Origin: Portunus trituberculatus
Taxonomy: Eukaryota; Arthropoda; Malacostraca; Decapoda; Portunidae
DNA length: 64,000 bases
Direction of reading: 5' to 3'
Assembly (NCBI RefSeq): GCF_017591435.1
Contig: NC_059259.1
Location: forward strand, 3,312,119 to 3,376,118
Every line of letters starts with the position of its first letter. The stretch's first letter is position 1. This document shows positions 58,986 to 64,000 of this stretch, one piece after another. The position numbers and the translations under genes are program-made. The notes below the pieces were generated by a model. The model did no database searches, had not been told where the DNA came from, and saw only the letters and a list, made by a program, of their open reading frames with translations.

Positions 58986-60756
58986 TGGCCTGTGTGTTGT
59001 GTGCCTCATATGTCGGTGAAATGGTGGTATCCTAACCGAAGTTGGTTTAAGCGTGTTCTGGTGTGCCTGGGCAGGGAGTTGGGTAACTTTTGCATTCCTG
59101 AGGTGATTTGGTACCAGCTAGCACTTGGAGATTCTCTTGCCACTCTTCAAGTAACTTCCTGTGCCGGTTCCTCGTTAAAAATGGCTTTGGCCATTGCTTT
59201 TTGGGATTGGGATCATGACATGGGGGAGGAACAGACCCTCCTTGGCAGCCTGGTCAGCATCCTCATTCCTTTTTATCCCAGTGTGGCTCAGTATCCAATT
59301 CAGGGTGATATGGCGTCCATGGAGACGGAGGTTGTTGGCTAGTGTATGTATGGATGAGGTGAGAAGTACATTGTTAGTGTGGAGATAACTGTTGTGTAGG
59401 GGGAAGGAGACCAAGGTGGTTGGATGTAGTGGTCTGGATGTGGTAAATCTTGGACGTGGCTGGTGAAGTGAACCCGTAAATGGGTGTTTGAGATTCCATC
59501 CGTGGCCTTCCTTGTCCATGTCTTTTTGGTGAAAAGGGTTGGGTCCTGGTGGAGGCTTTGTTGGATACCTCTGAGGAGGTGTAGGTCTCTTCCTTTGTTG
59601 AAATTACTGAAGAGCATGACAGAGTGAAGTGCTTGTATGCGTTTTCCTATGGGGGGTTAGATGGGCCTCAGCTCTTAGGTTGCAGGTTTTTGTCCAGCGA
59701 GGGGCATCCAGCATAATGTATAAGGCCTCATATTGTAGCTTTTCTAAAGGCTCTGCCTGGGCACGGGTAATCATTAAGAGTGCTGGTGCCGTGTAGACAA
59801 ATATGGTTCTGATGGCCCGAGTGTAAAAGGTTCGCTCTCCCTTCTGCTCCTGTGATGCATCTCATTGCTCTCAGACGCGTGGTAGCCCGTTCTTTTACAG
59901 AGACAATATGTGTCTTAAACCTGAGCTGGTGATCTATCCAGATACCCAGGTATTGATAGTTGTGCACCTATGTGACGATGTTGTTGTTGGCATTGAGAGG
60001 TGGCGTTGGTGTGGTATCTGATGTGTATCGCCTTTGTTTATTTCTAAATTAATTTTCAGGCCCAGTTTATGGCACTTGTTGGAGACTTTGTTGAGTGCGG
60101 ACTGGGCTCTTTGCTAGTAGCAGGGGCCCATGACAATCAGTGTGATGTCATCTGCATAGCACAACATTGTGATCCCTGCTCCACGAGGCGTAGTGACTAA
60201 CTGCTCCAAGAGGAAGGGGCTTAGGATGCTCCCTTGTGGTGTGCTGTTTTCAAAGGTTTGGTACTGCGAGAGGTGACCTTGGAACCTCCTTCCATGGAGG
60301 AAATCCTTTGTCCAGGTCAGTAATCACCCTTGGATACCACAATACCACAATACTCGGGCAGTGGGCTGGAGGACGTTGGCTCAGGGCTCAACTGACTAGT
60401 AGAGGCAGCCAAGGGCATAAGCCACAGAAGTAGAAAAAAGTGACATCTTTGTGTGCTAACGAGGCCAGGATGACCCTGGTGCTGGCAAGCTCAAAGACCT
60501 TCTCCAGGTTGATAAAAATTACCACAGCCTTTTTGTCATGGATGGTGGAAATAATTTTTGTGAGACAGTCTCTTGTCCCTACTCCTCTCATGCAGGCATG
60601 TATAATGGGGGTGTAGAGGCCTCACTTGCCACTGGAGTCTCGCGAGGACCATTTTTCTGCTGTCTTGCCTAAGCAGCTCAAAGCCAGATGGGGCAAGTTT
60701 TCCCAGGATCTTTGGGTTTAGGAATGGGCTGTATGGTGGCCTCCTTCCAGGTCGTG
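58986..60756 (-). mobile_element. LINE with RNase H domain (I/R1/Jockey-group)
   Basis: Read right to left: RT start with TWKEATIQPIPKPKDPG (60750-60690), MRGVGTRDCLTKIISTIHDK (60591 onward), STPQGSILSP (about 60240), LCYADDITLIVMGP (about 60170, catalytic YADD intact), YLGIWIDHQLRF (about 59960), then RNase H with LNWILSHTGIKRNEDADQAA (about 59270) and a terminal LNQLRLGYHHFTDI (about 59030). Many frameshifts. Its 5' half is lost where the Gypsy-like element begins. Confidence 0.8.
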
Positions 60757-60768
60757 GGTGTGGGTTAT

Positions 60769-60982
60769 GTATTGTATTAATGCATATTACGTGTATGTGG
60801 CAACACTGTGTATTTCTCTGCGCATTCAGCTAGCGCGTGAGCCAGTGCTCCCGAGTCGCTACTGGCCGCCATTTCCTACCCTTTGTAGCTCTAAGGACAT
60901 GTAAAGAATCTACGTGTACTGCGTGTATGTCTGCCCCTTACTTAGGCATACACGCCCTCCATTATACATCCCGTAACCAACA
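60769..60982 (+). repeat. Candidate 5' LTR of the Gypsy-like element
   Basis: Begins TGTATTGTATT and ends CCGTAACCAACA, directly followed by TGGCACAGTGATG, which would fit a tRNA primer-binding site starting with TGG. Only one LTR is in the window, so the boundaries cannot be confirmed. Confidence 0.45.
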
Positions 60983-61471
60983 TGGCACAGTGATGACATG
61001 TCTTGTCCCTGGAGACATCAGTTACAAGGGAAAAGAACTCATCCCAGTAGCCGGCGGCGCCATCACATCCTCCCGCCACCAGCTGTGAGATTGCTGACGT
61101 GTGCTACGACTGTGTGCTGCAGACCCGTGGTATTATGTGACAGTGCAGTGCAGTGCAGCGTGTGGCAGTGTATTACAGTGCAGCGTGCGGCGGTAAAGTG
61201 CAGTGCAGTGCCCAGGAGTGTTTGCATCGAGGTGCCGCTCTGTTTCAGGGGTTGGTTACGTCTCTTTGCCCAGAAATGAGAGCAGCACGACGCACCTCTG
61301 CTCTCTGTCAAGTCCCGCTAGACACTGACTGTACTGCCATTACGAGTGCGGCGTGCCGTGAGCCCGCGCATACCTCCTTGTTGCACCTCGCTGCCTGCCT
61401 GCCCAGCTGTCTTCCCACCACACCACGCACACTGACACAGTTGCTTTCACACCTACGAGTGATTCCTCGGC

Positions 61472-62705
61472 ATGGCGCGGTCAAAACGACGTCCCAAGCC
61501 TCCCAGACGAGTTGAGAAGGAAGATGAGGAGACGCCAGGACAACCAGACAGCCTGTCACAGACGTTGGCTGGTGCTACCGCAGGCGCGGGTGATGCAGCG
61601 GCCCCAGACACTGCCGCCCCACCTCCGCCCGCCACCCCACCCACCACCACCACTCCACCCAGGTCGCCACACCATGCACCTTCTCACACACCTGTCTACC
61701 CTGATTTCTCAGTATTCTTCCAATGGTTTGCTGACAGGGAGGCGGCCGCTCGACGTGAGATGGAGGAACAACACCGGGAAGACAGAGCTGAGTTTCATGC
61801 TCTGTTAACCAGCCTCACTTCTTCCCAGGGCGCGCCCGGTGCGGCACCGACGAACCCCCAGACGCTTGAGAGTCCTGGCGGTGCACAGAGCGGTTCCGGT
61901 ACCCACCCACCTGTGCAGAAAGCAGCTGTCACACCTCCGCCGCCACTGTCACACGACGTGACGTACCAAGTGTTTCATGAGTGGAGGAGACGTTGGGAGG
62001 ACTACGCGACGATGATCGACCTGCCCAGCCTGACGCTGCCTAAACAGAGGATCCAGCTACGTATGTGCCTCACTCTAGAGACGCAGAGAGTGTTAGAGCA
62101 CACATTACTCTCTCAAGCCAGTTGATGAAGTGCTTGACATTCTCCAGACTCATATACGTGACTCCAACAATGAGGCATTGCGTCAGCGAGCCTTCACTAG
62201 CTGTCAGCAGGCGAGAGGCGAGCCCTTCTCCGAGTTTCTCGTCCGACTGAAGAGCCTGGCGGAGGAATTCGACATCTGTAAGGCTCACAACCTGGACAGT
62301 GAAGAGGCCTGGATGAAGCACGGTATCCTGACAGGTGTCCACGACGAGGAATTGGTGACCAAGATTGTGTCCCTCGACGCCGCCTCTACTCTTGCTGACG
62401 TCATCAACGTATGCAGGGCCCACGAGGCGACGCGGTCAGCCGCCTCTGCCATACGTGCCTCGCCTAGATTGTCTGCTGTCTCAACATACAAACAGACGAA
62501 GAAAGCAGCACACAAACCTGGAGTCCCCCCTCGCCAATCTTCACCCACTCATCGGGCCCACCTCCTGCAGCAGCTGCGGCAGGCGAGACCACGGCCCGAA
62601 GGGCTGCCCAGCAACAGGTGTTATGTGCAGAGGTTGTGGGAAGACTGGCCACTACGCTTTGATGCCCAAGTGCCCAGCCAGGCAGTCTACGTGCACTGTT
62701 TGTAA
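61472..62705 (+). pseudogene. Gypsy-like gag, frameshifted
   Basis: Starts at ATG 61472 (MARSKRRPKPPRRVEKEDEE), with a Pro/Thr-rich N-terminus, then a capsid-like helical part (VFHEWRRRWEDYATMIDLPS). A frameshift at about 62110-62130 moves to a second frame (FTSCQQARGEPFSEFLVRLK, LTGVHDEELVTKIVSLDAAS). A further shift near 62540 leads into Cys-rich knuckles in the third frame. No evidence that these are programmed shifts. Confidence 0.78.
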
Positions 62706-63540
62706 CTGTCTGGGGCATCTGGAGAAAGCCTGCAAGCAAACCAAGGCAAGGAGTAAGTCGCAGCGACCTGAGAAGCCGAAAGGGAAAAAGGGAAGACACC
62801 CCACCTTCCACGTGGTGCGGTTACAGTCTCTCACAACGGACCCAGGGTCTCATGAGGGCCCACCTGAGGCCTCATGTCAGTCTCCTACCAGTACTCGTGA
62901 CGACCCGACACCTCCTCCTACCGTACGAGTGGAAGTGTTGCATGACGGTCACTCTGGTGGTCTGGACTTCATTCCCAACACTGGTGCCGACATGACGGTC
63001 ATCGGCCCACAGCACTTGAGAATGTTGGGCATCGACAGACAGGCTCTTGGTGTATCCCTTGCCTACTACAACGCTGATGAGACGAAGATGTCTGCTGCCC
63101 TCGGTTCGCTCCAGACCACACTAGTCTACGGCGAGCTGTCTTGCACGGGCTGGATAGATGTGCAGGGTTCGTGGAACACCCCACTTCTGTCCCATGAACA
63201 CTGTCATGCTTTGGGGATCGTGCCTCACGACTTCCCTGCTCAGATTTTCTCAGCACGAGGCAGTGTCACCAGTGTATGGGAGGCGACAAACGCTCCAGCT
63301 CCACGTTCCAGCGTGCCTGCGTTACCTCTTCTCAGCACCATTTCCCCAGACGCAGCGAAGGAGTACTTCTTGAGGGAGTACCAGGATGTCCTCTTGACAA
63401 AGGATTCCACACAGGATGCTCCACTCAAGCCGATGTCTGGACCACCGATGAGGATCCACTTACAAGATGACGCCCAGCCGTTTGCTGTCCACACGCCGAG
63501 GCTTATTCCTTTGGCCTACAGGGAGAGACATCGCGCTACA
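62545..63540 (+). pseudogene. Gypsy-like zinc knuckles, protease and start of RT
   Basis: Three Cys/His knuckles in a row: CSSCGRRDHGPKGC, CRGCGKTGHYALMPKC and CTVCNCLGHLEKAC. The protease follows at about 62960, where the catalytic motif is NTGAD instead of the family DTGAD (codon AAC). A spacer then runs to EYFLREYQDVLL and the RT start (HTPRLIPLAYRE), where the frame is lost at about 63525. Confidence 0.8.
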
Positions 63541-64000
63541 GGGAGTGCCACAGTGTGTCAAAGTCGTGGATGACATTCTCGTGTGCAACGAGGATTACTT
63601 CATACATCTACGCCACGTTAACAACATCTTGGCCAGATGCCGAGCCCATGGCATCACTTTAAATGCCAAGAAGTTTGTGCTGGCGGCTCCATCAGTGTCC
63701 TTCTGCGGCTACAGGCTCTCCCATGACGGCATCGCAACAGACCCTGACAAGGTTCGGGCCATCACTGAGTTTGCTACGCCTGCTACGTTGACCGACCTTA
63801 GGTCCTTCATGGGCCTTGTCAACTAGCTCGCCAGCTTCTCGCCCGACCTCGCTGCCACTGCTGCGCCTCTACGCCCACTTTTGAGCCCCAAGAAGTCGTT
63901 TGTGTGGACGCCCGACCATGAGCAAGCCTTCCAACGTGTGAAGACGGCCTTGGCCAGCCCACCAGTCCTTGCTGCTTTTGACCCTGCTCTCCCTACGACT
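63525..64000 (+). pseudogene. Gypsy-like RT, C-terminal part after an internal deletion
   Basis: Resumes with RDIALQGVPQ, VKVVDDILVCNEDYF (the DD of the RT active site), AKKFVLAAPSVSFCGYRLS and LRSFMGLVN, then a TAG at 63824 followed by more RT/RNase H connection sequence (FVWTPDHEQAFQRVKTALAS) to the window end. The first 100 or more residues of RT that should separate this from AYRE are missing. Confidence 0.78.

Larger units (their letters stand above)
60757..64000 (+). mobile_element. Gypsy-like LTR retrotransposon (runs off the window)
   Basis: Order on the + strand: probable 5' LTR, untranslated leader, gag (61472-62125 continuing in another frame at 62130), zinc knuckles (62545-62740), protease (about 62930-63080) and RT (63450 onward), as in Ty3/Gypsy elements. 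It is disabled by two gag frameshifts, a protease active-site change and a large RT deletion. It has inserted into the RNase-H LINE. GC-rich compared with its surroundings. The remaining pol and 3' LTR are outside the window. Confidence 0.85.

Overview
This is a window of arthropod nuclear DNA, most likely from a decapod crustacean. That assignment is inference, from dense dinucleotide microsatellites, AT-rich introns, GT-AG spliced host exons and a mixture of CR1-like and Jockey-like LINEs, a DIRS-like element, Gypsy-like elements and many pogo/Tigger-like DNA transposons. No bacterial feature, CRISPR array, rRNA or stand-alone tRNA gene was seen.

The one host gene is on the + strand and runs from 16093 to about 51274. 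Seven exons with compatible phases encode armadillo-like repeats, a long Ser/Pro/acidic disordered region, a 35-residue polyglutamine tract and a C-terminal BTB domain. This is the architecture of ARMC5, in vertebrates a CUL3 adaptor that promotes degradation of RNA polymerase II subunits. The first visible exon starts in mid-codon, so 5' exons lie outside the window or were missed. The 3' end is ambiguous.

Left flank (1-16092): two closely similar CR1-like LINE copies head to tail on the - strand (1-4540), a - strand Jockey-like LINE truncated at its 3' side (4808-7056), a small inverted-repeat element (7374-8084), and a 6.7-kb DIRS-like tyrosine-recombinase retrotransposon (8255-14925). The DIRS element keeps its inverted terminal repeats and internal complementary region but has lost its reverse transcriptase. 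A TTAA-flanked piggyBac-like MITE sits in its recombinase ORF and a tRNA-derived SINE sits in its left terminal repeat.

Inside the host gene: intron 2 holds a Tigger relic and a Jockey-like 3' fragment. Intron 3 holds a nearly full-length CR1-like LINE on the + strand. The 20.7-kb intron 5 (27668-48368) is made largely of TA-flanked pogo/Tigger-like elements inserted into one another up to three or four levels deep, with a solo LTR, a second piggyBac-like MITE and long TA arrays. Intron 6 holds a 1.26-kb element with terminal inverted repeats of about 115 bp.

Right flank (51275-64000): a SINE, AT-rich sequence with no recognised gene, a 500-N scaffold gap (54624-55123), a - strand CR1-like LINE carrying a younger insertion between target-site duplications, a rearranged gag/protease fragment with its two halves in opposite orientation, a - strand LINE with an RNase H domain, and a + strand Gypsy-like element that runs off the window end. 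Every mobile element here shows at least one disabling lesion.
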